From assembly GCF_002105155.1 (NCBI RefSeq), contig NW_019028979.1, positions 620,001 through 684,000 on the forward strand: a DNA stretch of 64,000 bases, given 5' to 3'. This document shows positions 47,748 to 60,900 of this stretch, one piece after another. The stretch's first letter is position 1; each line of letters starts with the position of its first letter. Below the pieces are notes generated by a model. It was not told the DNA's origin, ran no database searches, and was given only the letters and a program-made list of their open reading frames with translations. The DNA comes from Lobosporangium transversale. Lineage: Eukaryota; Mortierellomycota; Mortierellomycetes; Mortierellales; Mortierellaceae. The translations under genes were made by a program, and so were the position numbers.

Positions 47748-50700
47748 ATGACGGACAATAAGCGCCTGAGGGTTTCCAAGGTACGTTTCAAAGGAATCGT
47801 GACATAAAGCAGCAGCGGCTATCATGCTAGGAGATTCTCATAATCATTTGTCTCTTCCTCTGCCACCCATCCATAAAGGCCTGCGACTCCTGTCGGAGGA
47901 AGAAGGTCAAGTGCGGTAAGTTAGCTATTCATTTGGATATACCAAAATGTATCATCGGATTTAGATTAACATAATACCTACTTCATGCATCCTCCTAGTT
48001 GACTCTTGGACTATGCAGGCACATTATAAAAAAAATTGGGGCTATTTATTTCTGATATAAACTGACATAGTGAAAACCTCTGTGGCTTCTTTTTTGGTGA
48101 TAGATGCAATTCATCCACTCTGTACCAATTGTCAGACGTTTAAATATGAATGTAGGTGTAGCCCTCAAATGGCTGCTGGTATACTCAGCCCTTAATGTCT
48201 CTGATCATATTAATGTGTCCTGCCTATTAATACCGCTTATCGCACCGGAATGCAGGCACCTACAATGACCCAACCAAGAAGCGGGGTCCTCCAAAAGGTA
48301 TAGTTTTAATTAAGCTGTAAGAATTTTCAGGGGCAAGTATGCAGCTGCCAACACCACCTTTTTTTTCAAAAAAAAAAAAAAAAAAAAAAAAAAAATGCAG
48401 GTTACATCGAGGCTATTGAGGCACGGCTTCATCGAATGGAGGAGCTTCTTGGCGGTCTTATCAAGGACAAGGACCCTCGCGCAGAAATAGTCCGAGCTGA
48501 GCTCGATGCCATGGCACGTGAGGCAGAGATGACAGGACTCAAATTACGCAGATCCAAAGCTTATGAAGAGATCAATAATAGTAATCGTAATAACAATGTA
48601 TGTTATATATTTTTATTGCTTAACACCTCGTCTCTCAAACTGGTTATGATGCCGGTCTCCCATCATGGATCTTGCCATTTCTCACAATGTTTTATTCCAT
48701 GTAGAATATAGACATTGCCTCCAATGTATCAGAATCAGCCCCAACAGCGTCAGAAGCTTTGTTCGGAAAAGTACCGGAGCAGAATCCAGCAACAATTTCA
48801 CCTGGGACTTTTAATGTTTTGAATCAGCACCAACGCAGTATACAAAATCAAAGTCCTACTGACCTATATACTCCTCAAGGACTTTCGAAAATCTCTCATC
48901 AACAGTACGCCTCATATCAGCAGGAGTACGACCATCAAACTACTCATGTTGAGCAAAAGCAGCAGCTGCATCGACATGAACCGGTCGCTGCGACACATCC
49001 CTATTATCCACCATACCCAAACACCCTTCCAAATAGTCATTCATTCACTTCAAACAGAAATGAAACTAAACTTGCATTTGCGGGGCAAGATTTGGACCAA
49101 AACCGCCACTCCCTGTCTTCGAGGCATTTTTCGCAAGTCAATCCTCTCACAGGATACATGCCGATGCCACAAGAAAGCATGGATAATGAAACAGGCATCA
49201 TATTGCCTTCACCAGATGTCATGGATCATTTGTTGAGCATTCACTTTCGCTTTGTTCATCCAGTACTCCCTATTCTTCATCAGAGAAGCCTCTATGAGCA
49301 AATTCATCAACGCGAGTATTCGCCACCCCATCTACTATTTGCAATCCTTGGGCTATCGTCTCGATTCAGCGACAACCCAATCTTCCGAACCCCTCAGCCT
49401 GGTACAGATCGGCCTCCCTGCACTGTCTTTTACGAACGAGCCAAGCAACTCATCAAGGAAGAGTACGATCATTCCCAAATACGGACTGTGCAGGCCCTCC
49501 TTCTCATGTCAATCCAGCAGATGGGTTTTTGTGAAAGTCAACGTGCTTGGCTTTATGTTGGTATGGCTATTCGTATGGCGCAGGATCTGGGGCTAAATAA
49601 AGACTTACCAGAGCAGGATCAGGTTCGTGATCGCCTGTCAGCAGAACTTCGGAAGAGGACATGGTGGTCATGCTATGTTGTAGAGCGGCTAATCTGCGCC
49701 GGTCTTGGAAGGTAAACCAGTCATGTCTTTTAAGGATACAAATATATACTCGCCTGGATTGCTCCCTTGTTAATATGTGTTGATAGTTTTTTTTTTTTTT
49801 TTTTTTTTTTTTGGTCCCCGCTATTGTAAATAAATAGACCGCTCACTATCACGCAACAGGATTGTGAGACTGGATATCCGCAATCCGACAATACTAGCCA
49901 TCATGAAAAAGTTGAGTCGGAGGCATTGTATACAGAGCCAATATCATTGATCCCCAATTTCGTACATCTGATAGCGCTCTCTAGGATTCAGGGAAACATC
50001 ATGCAATTTATCAAGGCAAGGGCGGTGCAGTGTGACGAGTACAATGATGGCCATCCTTCTGTTTTGAATGTAGTCAGTGAGGGCAATGGCCATCACGTGG
50101 ATATCAGCCCAGCAGCCTTCTCAGTGTTGGACAAGTCATTGACAGAGTGGCGACAGCAACTCCCCGAATCATTGCAGAACCCTACTTCCGATTCCTGTCA
50201 TTTTGGGCTATTCCTACATATGACCTACAATACGCTGATCATCCTCCTTCACCGACCAGAAATTCCCAGCTCCCCGACGTCTGCGTCACTCTGCACACAA
50301 GCTGCAGCTACAATCACTGATATAACAGCGATGTTGATGAATGCCAAGGCTTTGACATCCATGTTCATTAGCTGTCTTTATGCTATTTTCTCAGCAGGAA
50401 TAATTCATTTCATTAATATCCCTAGTACAAGGCGTCCATCCAATATCACTAGCGCCAACCCTGTTGATACACCATCAATCTTATCTCGATCATCCAATCA
50501 CGCACACACTGCCAAAACAGATCTGAAGCGTTGCATCGATGCCCTAAAACACTTGTCAACACACTGGCTCAGCGCAGCTCGTCGTGCCAAGGTCCTTGAA
50601 GATTTGTTAGATCTTAAGCATGTAAGTCTAAAGGACATAGAGAACGACTCTTTTCAGACCGCGCCGTCAATGCCTCCATGGGCAATGGAGACATCCAACT

Positions 50701-51707
50701 GCGACAAGGCTCTGGCTGTCCCACGAGAGACTCATGACCATCTACGACAGCAATGTCGATCGAAAGTAATGGCTATTCAGTCATTGCTAGCTACGGACGA
50801 TGAATTTAAAAAGATGCAGGCAAGAATGAGCGACCACTCTCTGGATTACGATAGTCAGGACGACATAGAGCATTATGAAACAAAGTTTCGCGGCCCGGAG
50901 CTTTCGCAAGATAACGACGGCGCCATGGATATCTCAATGGATTCCCCAAATCTCTCAAGATCATTTACGGAGCAATCACCTGTTTCAGGATTATCGTCTC
51001 CTTCTATCTCCACTCCTTCATCAACCATTTCACCGCGTCTCGCCAGCATGAATGCACTAATACATCAGCGGCCACTTGACGCTGACCCAATGATGCTTAT
51101 TTCCACAGCAACGTTCGGTGACCCACATATTCAGAGTACGGCTCGTGGCACTTTAATTAGCGAGACGGCCTCGTTAGTGTATCCCAAGAATGTAGCTCTT
51201 GGAGTCATGGGAGTGGCAAGCCCCATGACACTGACAACACTCGGGCATAAATTACATACAATTCCGCCAAGTCCAGCATTCGATAAAGCCCGGTCCATGT
51301 CCGGTCAACAGGATGTGATGTTGGACCCTTTTTCTATGCCCAGCAGTATCACGTTCCCAGATCAGAATCATGGGCGTCAGACTAGCTGTGGAGGAAACAC
51401 GTATGGTGGAGGGCCTCAATCCAATACAGTTTGGTCTACGAATGCTCAAACACATCGGGCAGTTGCCCGTGCTGAGCCCTCTTTAACAACAAAGGCCTGT
51501 ACATCCCAGCAGCCTGGTCATGCAGTAGAGGCCGAACACGCTCACTATGGAGTCAGAAGTGGAAGTGAAGAGCGAGAGTCCGATGATCTTGATTTAGCCT
51601 GGAATGATATGCCACCCACGTTAGGACTGGATGAATGGATGACCTACATCGGTGCTTTAATGATGCGCTGGCTAGCAAGCGGTGAATCATCACCACGGTC
51701 GATTTGA
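47748..51707 (+). CDS. Zn2Cys6 fungal-specific transcription factor
   Basis: Binuclear zinc-cluster regulator with a fungal-specific middle homology region. The cluster is C-X2-C-X6-C-X6-C-X2-C-X6-C: ACDSCRRKKVKC, DAIHPLCTNC, QTFKYEC. It is assembled from four exons (from 47748-47780, 47879-47915, about 48104-48152 and about 48256), and the last Cys codon is itself split by an intron with donor GTAGGT. The linker KKRGPPKGYIEAIEARLHRM precedes a coiled coil. The Fungal_trans domain (about 49200-50600) has HFRFVHPVLPILHQRSLYEQ, LLLMSIQQMGFCESQRAWLY, GMAIRMAQDLGL and RKRTWWSCYVVERL, the XlnR-like core. The rest is Ser/Thr/Pro-rich, ending in an acidic patch near 51570-51660 that may be an activation domain. 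Introns hold A and T homopolymers at about 48369-48395 and 49788-49811. The inducer and targets are unknown. Confidence 0.92.
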
Positions 51708-51897
51708 TTCTAGAATCATCTGTAAATTAAATAAAATCGCATCACTCCAGAACCATGTCTAATCTTTATCGAATGTAAGCTTTGAATGCAACCCCCTTGT
51801 CAAAATATTATAGACTTTATATGTGAAATTATAGAAGATTACGAGTGTTGTAAAGTATATAAATATATAAAAAAGTAGATCACATCTATTTCTGTAT

Positions 51898-54800
51898 TCA
51901 AAGCCGTGCCTGCTCCACGTAGATCTGTTCATTCTCTGTACGGTCAAAACGCTCATATCGTCTCTGGGGTGTCCACCAGTAGAGGCGGTCTTTGACAAGG
52001 TTCAAATCGAAGCCTTCCTTTTTTAGGACCTCTTTCTTATTCTTGAATGTGCCAGTTATCTCAAGGTCCTGTTCGCAAATACGAAGAAACCGTGGAACTG
52101 CATATGATGGCAGATTTTTTGCCACATACTCGCTCATCCTCTGGAGAAAATTGTTCAGTGCTTGTTCATTGACCACAGCCCGTGATCCATTCTCAGTTGG
52201 GCGTTGGAGAATGGAGTCCTTCAAAACCAGTGTGGCCATCCCAGCGCGCCCATCTTGGCCAGGAATTGTGACACCATAGACCACGCACGAAACCACTCCC
52301 TCCACTCGGCCCAACGTGTCTGCAACTTCAGCTGTTGAAACATTTTCTCCTTTCCAGCGGTAGGTGTCGCCAGTACGGTCTACAAAAAACCAATATTGGT
52401 CCTCATTTCTGTAAACGAGATCACCTGTCCGGAAGTACACATCTCCTTGCACGAAAGCATTATGAACCAGCTTTGCCTGAGTCATTTTTGGCTGATTAAA
52501 ATAACCTTGGTATCGTGTACTGTGCGTCTTGTTGTCTGCAAGCGTGATCAGTTCTCCAGGCTCATTTAGTCGACATTCAATGCAGAAACCAGTCTTTTCA
52601 TCCCGAATCAGCTCATTGGTATCTGTATCGACTTTAACCACTTTCATAGTCGGTGCCAAAATTCTAGAGAGAAACATGTATGGGACACGTTATTACACAA
52701 TCATAGAAGCTATAAAGTTGAGGAACAAATATCAAATTGAATTCGCCTCATGAATAGAATTTCCTCATTGACGTTAGGTGTACCTTTGAATAGGTCCACG
52801 GAACCCAATAGCACCTTGAGATCTTTTATCTGTGGCCACATTCAATAGTGCGGTTGTTCCTAATTTCGATCCATTTATGTAAGTTATATTTAGTAAGAAT
52901 GGAGATCCACTAGTCTATTTGTCTGCTCACTAAAAAAAAAAAAAAAAAAAAAAAAAAACGAACCTTCGCTCATGCTATAATATTCAAAGATGGTTTTAAT
53001 GCCAAAGCGTTCCTGTACTTTTGCCCAAATATCCGGACGCAATCCATTGCCAAATGCTGTCCTAACTTTGTGTTTGCGATCCAAAGGACTCTCGGGAGCA
53101 TGAAGCAGATATCTACACAGCTCTCCAATGTACTTTTTTATATATATGACGAGATTCATATAAAGTATTATGCAAAATGACCTTTGTCAACGTTAACCAA
53201 AACAATAGCAAAGAAAAAGAAGTCTTCATACTTGAAAGTGTGTGACATCGTATGCAATACAGTCCTTCCAAAAGTTGGAAGCAGAAAACTTCCGAGCAAG
53301 AACAATAGTGCAACCAGAATGCCAGCTCTGACCCACGCCGATAATTGCTAGTTTTTTTTTTTTGTGAATGAAAAAAGATCGAAAAACTCAGTTACATATA
53401 GTTTTCTGTAAGCAGACAAACTAAAAAAAAAAAAAAAAAAAAAGAGCCATCTAAAAAGTGCATACATCCGGCAGAATGATAGAGAGGTAAAGGAATGTAT
53501 ACTTTGCTTTGGGGCGTAATGCTTGCAAAATATGGCCATGCCACTCCTGATACTGTTGATTGCAGATAGCATGATAAAGCCAGACAGACAGATAGATAGA
53601 CAAGCAGATGGGTGGCGAAAGAAAGAAAGATTTCCTTAGTATCAGCTCAACCAAATCGTTTCTTCAAAGAAAAATGTTAACCATATCAAATAACGCATAC
53701 TATTGCCCCTTCCGTGATCCATGATAGCAGCCTTGGGGAGACCAGTTGTTCCACTAGTAAATATGAGAGCTGCAGGATCACTCATCTCTATATGCTCACG
53801 GATGCTCTTTTGGAAGCCCTCGCTGCTCATGTTCTCCCATTCAACAAAATCATACTGGAATGGGATCTCGAAGGAGCGACGTGTATCTCGAGATAAATAA
53901 TTGTATATCTGACCCAGAACTTGTTGCTTTGGCGTCATTGTATAAAGGTCATAGTTCAAACCCTTGATGTCATCAAAACACTCTTGAAGAGCTGATGCGT
54001 ATTCAAAATCAAATACCAAGATTTTGGCATCCGAAACTTTTAGACTGTGGACCAATGCTGCATGGGTGAGTTGGGTATTGATGAATGACGCAACGGCTGC
54101 AATCTTGAGCAAAGATAGCCAGGTGATGATAAAGAGAGGAGAATTGCCCATCATCATTGCGACACGGTCACCGGCTTGGATACCTTTTGATACAAACCAA
54201 TGGGCCTATATAACCAGTGTAAGTTAACAACATTAGTATAAAATAACGATGAACGAGTAGTTCAGGCTTAATAATGAAAGAAGCGCAGTATTACACAAGC
54301 ATATTATGCTTATTACCATGCGATTAGAGGCTGCATATTTCGGGGGTGGGGAAAAAAGGGGATGTGTTTTGTTGTTAATGATTATTCCGAACCGGCCAAA
54401 CTGCATCAAAACAAACAATCGTTTTGTTTTCACCCACCGAGCTCCAATTCACGCCATGTGTGTGAAGTGCCTTCAAATGAAAGTGCGACTGCAAACGGAC
54501 GAATCTGGCACTGCTCCTCGAATCGATTGTAGATACTGCAACTTCGGTTGCGGACACATTTGTCAAACCTAAAGAAATGAGTAGGATCCAAGGGCCAGAT
54601 GTCGGATGGATTCATTATCCTCCATTCAATACGTGAAAGATCAAAAGAAGGAGGACTTCACACAATGGGATTCGAAACCTGCAAAACCTACTCTTTCTGG
54701 GACGCGACCGCGCTTTTGAGGACGAACAAGTCCTTCGACAACTGATACTTATTCTCAATGAAGTAACCCGCCACTGCGGTCGCTGCGATGCCTGCAACAA

Positions 54801-54903
54801 GAGGTGCTAAATTACAAATGTTATCCTATCAATTAGCAATTGTGACATTTTTTCAAGAGTACAAGAGTAGTAATAGTAATAAAAATAATTAAAGCCTACT
54901 CAT
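51898..54903 (-). CDS. FAT1: Very-long-chain fatty acyl-CoA synthetase / fatty acid transporter (Fat1/FATP)
   Basis: AMP-forming ligase that activates, and in yeast also imports, long and very-long-chain fatty acids. The minus-strand CDS starts with a 4-nt coding exon (ATG A, 54903-54900), then 54806-54692, 54568-54438, a 14-nt microexon 54330-54317 (A-S-N-R-M), 54205 onward and several further exons to the stop at 51898. The phases close through the microexon. Features in order are the N-terminal hydrophobic TPLVAGIAATAVAGYF, GDRVAMMMGNSPLFIITWL, the AMP-binding IFTSGTTGLPKAA, VYIPLPLYHSAG, WHSGCTIVLARKFSASNFW, FEYYSMSEG, and the FATP signature DRTGDTYRWKGENVST, with a C-terminus GTFKNKKEVLKKEGFD. 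These mark the SLC27/Fat1 branch rather than ordinary Faa-type synthetases. Homopolymer A runs lie in introns at 52932-52957 and 53422-53442. Confidence 0.93.
54317..54330 (-). other. 14-nt microexon of FAT1
   Basis: Internal coding exon of 14 nt between TGCAG and GTAATA on the minus strand. It supplies A-S-N-R-M, completing the conserved ANR-type segment, and corrects the phase between exon 3 (phase 1) and the exon starting at 54205 (phase 0). Confidence 0.85.
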
Positions 54904-54974
54904 GAAGTTCAAAATTAAGAAAAAAAAATTAAAATAAAAGGAACTGTGAATGAGAAATGACTAATGAGTTGACG

Positions 54975-55013
<39 letters not shown>

Positions 55014-55651
55014 AGCGAAAAACATAAAAAAAGGAAGACCAAGTCCACATAAGAATTGTCAACAACCGAGGTTTTCAATTGAATAACATCTTATTATTCA
55101 TGTATTTTTAGTATTTTTAGTTATAGTTATGAAATGGACCCTTAGAGCCTCCCCCACAAACCCGCAGACTATTTGAATTCCGAATAAGAAAACTCAATCT
55201 TGTAACCTAACCTCAAAAACGATCGTCGCGTTGCCTTCAGGCTCAGCCCTTGATTATGTTAACCAAATGTGAAGTAACAAAAGTGGAATGGCTTTATATT
55301 ACATCACAGGTTGGCCTTGGATAGAGCCAATTCACTTATTTACATGTGGGATAGCAGTTTTTGGTGCTGCATTTAATGATAGTAGATACATATGTAAGGC
55401 AATTGAAAAATAGACAGACTATGACAGTAAACTGGATACGGCACTGGGAGAAAAAACAAACTAGACTAAGCTACTCCATGAGTGAAATACTGAATCGCTT
55501 CAATTCCTCAAGGCGTAGAATATTTGCGCTCTCCTTTACTAGATTAGTGTTACTTCGTAGCCTGGACGATGGAAACTATTCACAAGATAACAGTGAGGAA
55601 TGTGAGAATGTGAGGATCAAATGGATGAGATTAGTGCCCTGTCCGATCATA
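54904..55651. other. Intergenic region between FAT1 and synaptobrevin
   Basis: About 750 bp. It includes A32 at 54980-55011 close upstream of the FAT1 start. The plus-strand frame at 55361-55663 overlaps the synaptobrevin 3' end and is not recognisable as a protein. Confidence 0.55.
54980..55011. repeat. A32 homopolymer upstream of FAT1
   Basis: Thirty-two A (T on the FAT1 coding strand) about 80 bases before the FAT1 ATG. It is a candidate nucleosome-excluding promoter element. Confidence 0.9.
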
Positions 55652-56658
55652 TCACCATCGTGATGCCCTATTGTCGCCTGTACTATAATCATATCTGCAT
55701 CTAAAAAAAAAAAAAAAAAAAAAAAGCTGGTCTTACCGATGATAATGATCAGGATAATGAGAATACCAGTGCCAACAATGAGGCGCCACTTCATATTCTT
55801 CCACCACATCTGGCGTCTGACGCCTGTGGCACCCCTCCTGAACTGAACCGCACCTTGTTCAAGGTCAGCTGTGGGGGGCAGAAATCATGAACATAATAAG
55901 AATATGTTAGTAACGGTTGTTTTGTAATTTGGGTATAGTTACTTAAGGGTGAAATCGTCCCATGTGTCACACATGGCAAGGAGCCATAAAAAAGCCACTC
56001 ACATGTCTTGTGCTGAAGCGAGTCAAGCTTCTCACCGCGGTCTCTTACAGAGTCAATCTATACTCAGGTGAAAATGTAATGAGATTAATTATCAGTGGAT
56101 AAAAGAACCATAGAAAATTAATAATAACAAATACAATAACAATAACAATAATAGTAATAATAATAATAAAAAGCATCGCAGATTGTTCTGTTTACATACG
56201 TTTTGCTGCATGATTCCAACGACATCGTTGACTTGCTGCTGCAATTGAGCAGTCTTGGAAGATGGGCCGGGATGGGGGTCATAGGGAGTAGACCTATTTT
56301 TGTCAATACACAGCCAACAGGTCCGTTAGTCATATGTTTCTCCTCCAAAACGCAAAAATATTTTTTCTGTAATGTCTCTGCAGCATAATCTGACTTTCTC
56401 TCTCTCTCTTTTTTTTTATGGTCGTGGCAAGGATTTATATTTCTAATGCTGTTGAATGTTCATATTATTCTCAGTGTCTTGTTTTTTTCCCTCTGCTGAG
56501 TCAGGAGTAACAATGAGAGCAGAGGTGAAGCAGTGTAATTGAGACTGTGGCGGTGAAGAGAGAACATGGGGGCCAAGAGGGCATATATGAGCGCAAGAGA
56601 TGAGCCGGAGAGATGAGCGCAAGAGATGAGCAGAGATAACAGCAGAAACTACTTACAT
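55652..56658 (-). CDS. SNC1: Synaptobrevin/VAMP-type R-SNARE (Snc1-like)
   Basis: Vesicle SNARE for Golgi/endosome-to-plasma-membrane fusion. Minus-strand exons: 56658-56657 (AT only), 56293-56200, 56057-56003, 55868-55737 and a last exon. The start codon is split AT|G by a 363-nt intron. Joining gives MSTPYDPHPGPSSKTAQLQQ, with no other upstream in-frame ATG seen. The SNARE helix includes QVNDVVGIMQQNIDSVRDRG with the zero-layer Arg, then GEKLDSLQHKTSDLEQGA and RRQMWWKNMKWR before the transmembrane segment LIVGTGILIILIIIIG. The 3' end is uncertain. An acceptor ending at 55678 gives a short lumenal tail DNRASRW and 102 aa, typical of the family. The acceptor at 55701 next to the A/T run gives a 135-aa product with a longer tail ending at 55576. 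The first is preferred. Confidence 0.9.
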
Positions 56659-56934
56659 AGTGGCTGTGTGTATATGTTACGAGTGTTATTTACAGACAAA
56701 GATGGAATATACAGGAAATGATGATGAGGAAAGAAAGAAAGGAAAAAAGAAAATGAGGCGCAAGAATAAAAAAAGTATTCACTTTTAAACAACTGTTTGA
56801 GGTGTCTGTCACAGGCACATTGATTCAGATGGGTAGCCAAAAATTATTTATACACATTTCTTATATTTATCGTCAAGCTAGCAATGGACTATGACGATAT
56901 GATGCTACACAAGTCAACGAATGCTTACAACAGT
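56659..56934. other. Spacer upstream of synaptobrevin
   Basis: About 275 bp holding the synaptobrevin leader and the TFIIIC 3' end. No additional gene is supported. Confidence 0.55.
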
Positions 56935-57866
56935 TCATTGCGACCGTGCCTTCTTAGCAGGTCTCTGCTCCTCTGTCCCTACTTCTGCTTCTGTTTCCAT
57001 CAGCGTCTCCGAAGCTTCTTGCCAATCCTCCATTTCTTCCTCTTCTTCTTCTTCCTCCTCTTCTCCTTCAGCTACCAGAGGGAAAGGCGTATCAAGTGTA
57101 TCCGTGCCTGATTGACTAGACCCTACTACAAGACTCATATCCACAAACGAATAATACGCTGGCACTGCAAAATAATTCGTGATCTTGCGTTCATCAATCG
57201 TGTCCTTGTCGCACAATTTATATTCTTCTCGCCGGGAGAACAACGTCGTTTGACGCGGGAGGATCCCAGATCGTGCTTCGATCGCACCCCGGCGTTCCAG
57301 TTCTTCAATAAGATCATCCAGTTCAACTGATAAAATCAGCTTGTGGAACTGCTTTAACAATGCACCCTGTTCGTTATTTTATTTTACACCCAATGTAAAA
57401 ACATGTATTTCATGTATTATTAGTAAACATACATTTCATGTGCTCATTAATGTATCACAGGATATACACAATCGTTTGTGTGCACAACAACCTGTAACTG
57501 TACTCTACCTTGGAAATGCCTGGTTTTTCTGCAATATGCGAAAGGATCGCATGCAAGCTCGTCTCGAAAATGCTCTCGTCAATTGCGCCTTCAAGCGTTC
57601 GCCACATTCGTGGTAAAATCCAATCCTTTGGATTGTTGATGCTGTTTTGTGACTCCATTGACACCTTATAGTTTAAAGTCCATGTTTGGTGCCATCCATA
57701 TCCAACAAACCGAGTATACGCCATTCCCACCTTCATCACTACTGGTGGTGATGTGCTTTTTAATTTCTGGATGCATTCCATAATTTCCTTGTCGCTATAC
57801 TCGAAACCTCGTGAAATAAGAGTTCTCTAAAAAAAAAAAAAAAAAAAAAAAAGTTAAACATTAGCT

Positions 57867-57900
<34 letters not shown>

Positions 57901-60900
57901 GAATTGTAAGCACATGAGAATACCAATGTTCATATTTACCTTGATATCTTGGGGAACAATCCCAACTGTGCAAGAATCGCAAATAATCTCATAGATGGCT
58001 TTGTACAAACAGCGACTTGTTTCTATGGACAACCCATCATGTAACGCTTGGAAAATAATTTGGGCCTCACGGCGTGCCTCTTGCCATGGGTCTTTGTCAT
58101 CATCATCTGATAAAGTCTCCGATGATTTGTGCGGTGCAGGTTGCATCTCCATTTCTTTAAGATTTTCAGTATTGGTTTGATCCTTTACTCTTTTAAGTCT
58201 GATCGAAGTAGGCACGTTAGCGAGTAACGCTGTATCTCTCGTATTTTTCATATTCACACCAAAATGGTGAAGAGCACCCTGACCATATGGCTCTTCATAT
58301 GCTGCCGATTGATCTATTTCAATGGGCCGCGCCATGGAAACTTGCAGCCATCCCATCGCAATGTCGTTTAAAAAAACCATCATTTCTGCTGGCCCTGCGT
58401 CCAAAGGAAATAGCCGCTCAGACGCCTGGTGATATACCTGGTCAATATCGGAGGCTGCTGCTGTGAGTTTCCGTGGATAGATGCCGTTCATCAATGTCGA
58501 AAATCGCTCCGATCGACCCACTTTCTGGCCAGGGATGCGATATGACGCGTTTTTGATCGATGTCAGGATCTTCCATTCCTTTGCTAGCTCACAGGTCTCA
58601 AGTACCTTACTTGACACAAAACACGAAAGGATGGATCGAATCATGCTCCTTGGCCGTTTATGGCGGGGTAAGCAGTATATAGCCTTGATAACGGCAAGAA
58701 TCGTATGCTCCATACCTCGTGTTTCCTGCCGTACTATCAAAGGTTTTGGTTCGTCTTGCTTTGCAACAGAATTTCCAGCAATAGACTGAGGCATATCCAA
58801 TTCTTCGGGCGAATTGTCCAATTCCATATTGTTGTTGGTTCGAAGAGTTGGTGGAAGTCGATTGATTAATCGTAGTCGTCGTGGTAAGGATTGGTCAGGA
58901 TGCAGTTTTTCTTCCAAATAGATACTCGAGAACCTCTCATTTTGTCGTACATAGTTCAATCGTTCAATTGCAGCGGGATTGTTTAACAGAGGTGAGGCAT
59001 CAGGTAGCTTGGGCCTATTACTTATAAAAAATAAAAACCAAAACAGTGAGAAGATAGCAGTTATGCAGTCATGTCATAGAGTTGTCCTCAAAGCATAAAA
59101 AGGCAAACCAATGTTATTGAGACTCAGCATTACATCGGTGTACCCTCATTTGGTTGAAAGTATGCAATGAGAGCGCTTGGATCATATTCATCAAGTTTAC
59201 GCTTGATATCAAATTGCTCTGCAAGAGTCGGAAAGATATAGCTGAATTGCGCTCGATAGCTCTCTACTTGCTTATATAAGTGAGGCTCGCGGATCAATTT
59301 GGCATAGCGATGGCGGCAAACATCTCGAGCTCGTGAGCCATTGAAAGAGTTGGAGACACATTGCCAGCTAAACTTTGTATTAAATGTCTCCGACATGCAG
59401 CGAACGATAGCGCATGCCAAAAGTAATCTCTCGTCCTCCATATCTGTCCAAACAACTCTCCTGGCGCGTGATTTCTTTGGTTTGCCTACGCTGAATCGCC
59501 CGCCGTCCAGAGTAGTTGCCATTTTTAAGGTTTGGCTTGCATTTGTGGCCACATTAGACGACGACGCACCGGTAATAGATGGGGTGTCTTCCACCTCCTG
59601 TTTGATGATCATGGAAGTTGTGTCATCCTGCTTATTAATGATGGTTTGTCTCGCTTTCCTCACTCGAGGCAACCGTTTGGCTTTTTCAGGAGCAGATCTA
59701 ATTGGGTTGGCATGCCACACAGATGCTACAGTTTTGTAGTATTGAATCACATGCTCCCTTGGGAGTCCTGTCTCCTTAGCCATCTGATCTATCTTTGGGT
59801 CGTGAGCAGCAGGCGCAAATCGTATCTTAGTATTGACTTGGGTCATAAGTTTCTCAGCTTGTGATGGGGTAATTTGAATGGGTTCTGCCCAAATCCTCTT
59901 GTTACACAAGTTCAAGAGAAAATCTCGTCGAATTTCCTCCCAGGATCGATCTATAGACCGCTCTTTGGGCATATATTTCATAACTGAGGCGCTGGCTTGA
60001 AGATCAGTCCAAAATGCTTTACATTCATCGGGCATGAGGAGCTTGTACTGTTTCCGACCTTCAAGTTCATGATCCAATTGATCTGGCACCACAGGATCCA
60101 ATGGGGCTTTGACATTTGTGTGTACTTCATAATGAGTATTGAGCACTAGATGGTTGGGAGCAGGTCCTAGATTCATTGACCCGCCAAAGGAATGGACGGC
60201 CACGAGTGGCGATACAAGCCCAAGCGCATCCAGAATCTCCAAGGCTTCGCGCAATCGCTTCTTAAAATTTGTACTGAGGGAGACATAAGGTTGCATAAAG
60301 TCTGGCAAGCTATTCAGAGGTTGGCATGACTTGCGATGTTGGTCCAGAAATGCCTTAGCCTCGTCAGTGGGTACCTGAACAATCCCAACGACTATTAAAA
60401 AGACACGGAATTGCATTGCATCAAACAGTTTTGAAGTCGAAAACACATTTGGGCGGTCCGCAAAATTATAAAGCGTTTGGTCAGTGGATGCCAATTTATC
60501 CAGTAGCATTCGATGAAAGACAAGCGCTCTCATCATCTTGGCTTTGCTCCAACCATATGTGACCGCAGTATCCAAGCCATCAGGTTCCTGTGCCTGTCCG
60601 CGTGTCTGTTTTTGCTTTGGATCAGTCCTTGTCTTTGTTACCGGTGGACCGAGGTCAGCGAAGGGAACCGAAGGAACTGAGGGTCCTTTGTAAAAGTCCT
60701 GGCCCAAGCGTCGTTGTATCTCATCCAATGATTCTACTTCAAGCTGTATTTTTTCCGCCTTTTTGCTAGACTTGGGGCCCTGCGCTCCGAAAAGGACTTG
60801 TCGATTGCTACATTCTTTCATAAATTCCCTGCCCTCTTCCGACTCTGGATCGACTGATGGATGCAGACAAAATGTTTTTGTCAACATGTTACCGCCGGCC

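Noticed and set aside
54662..54690. tRNA-like B box (GGTTTCGAATCCC on the minus strand)
   Set aside because: It lies at a FAT1 exon/intron border, and no matching A box, acceptor stem or anticodon arm could be found.
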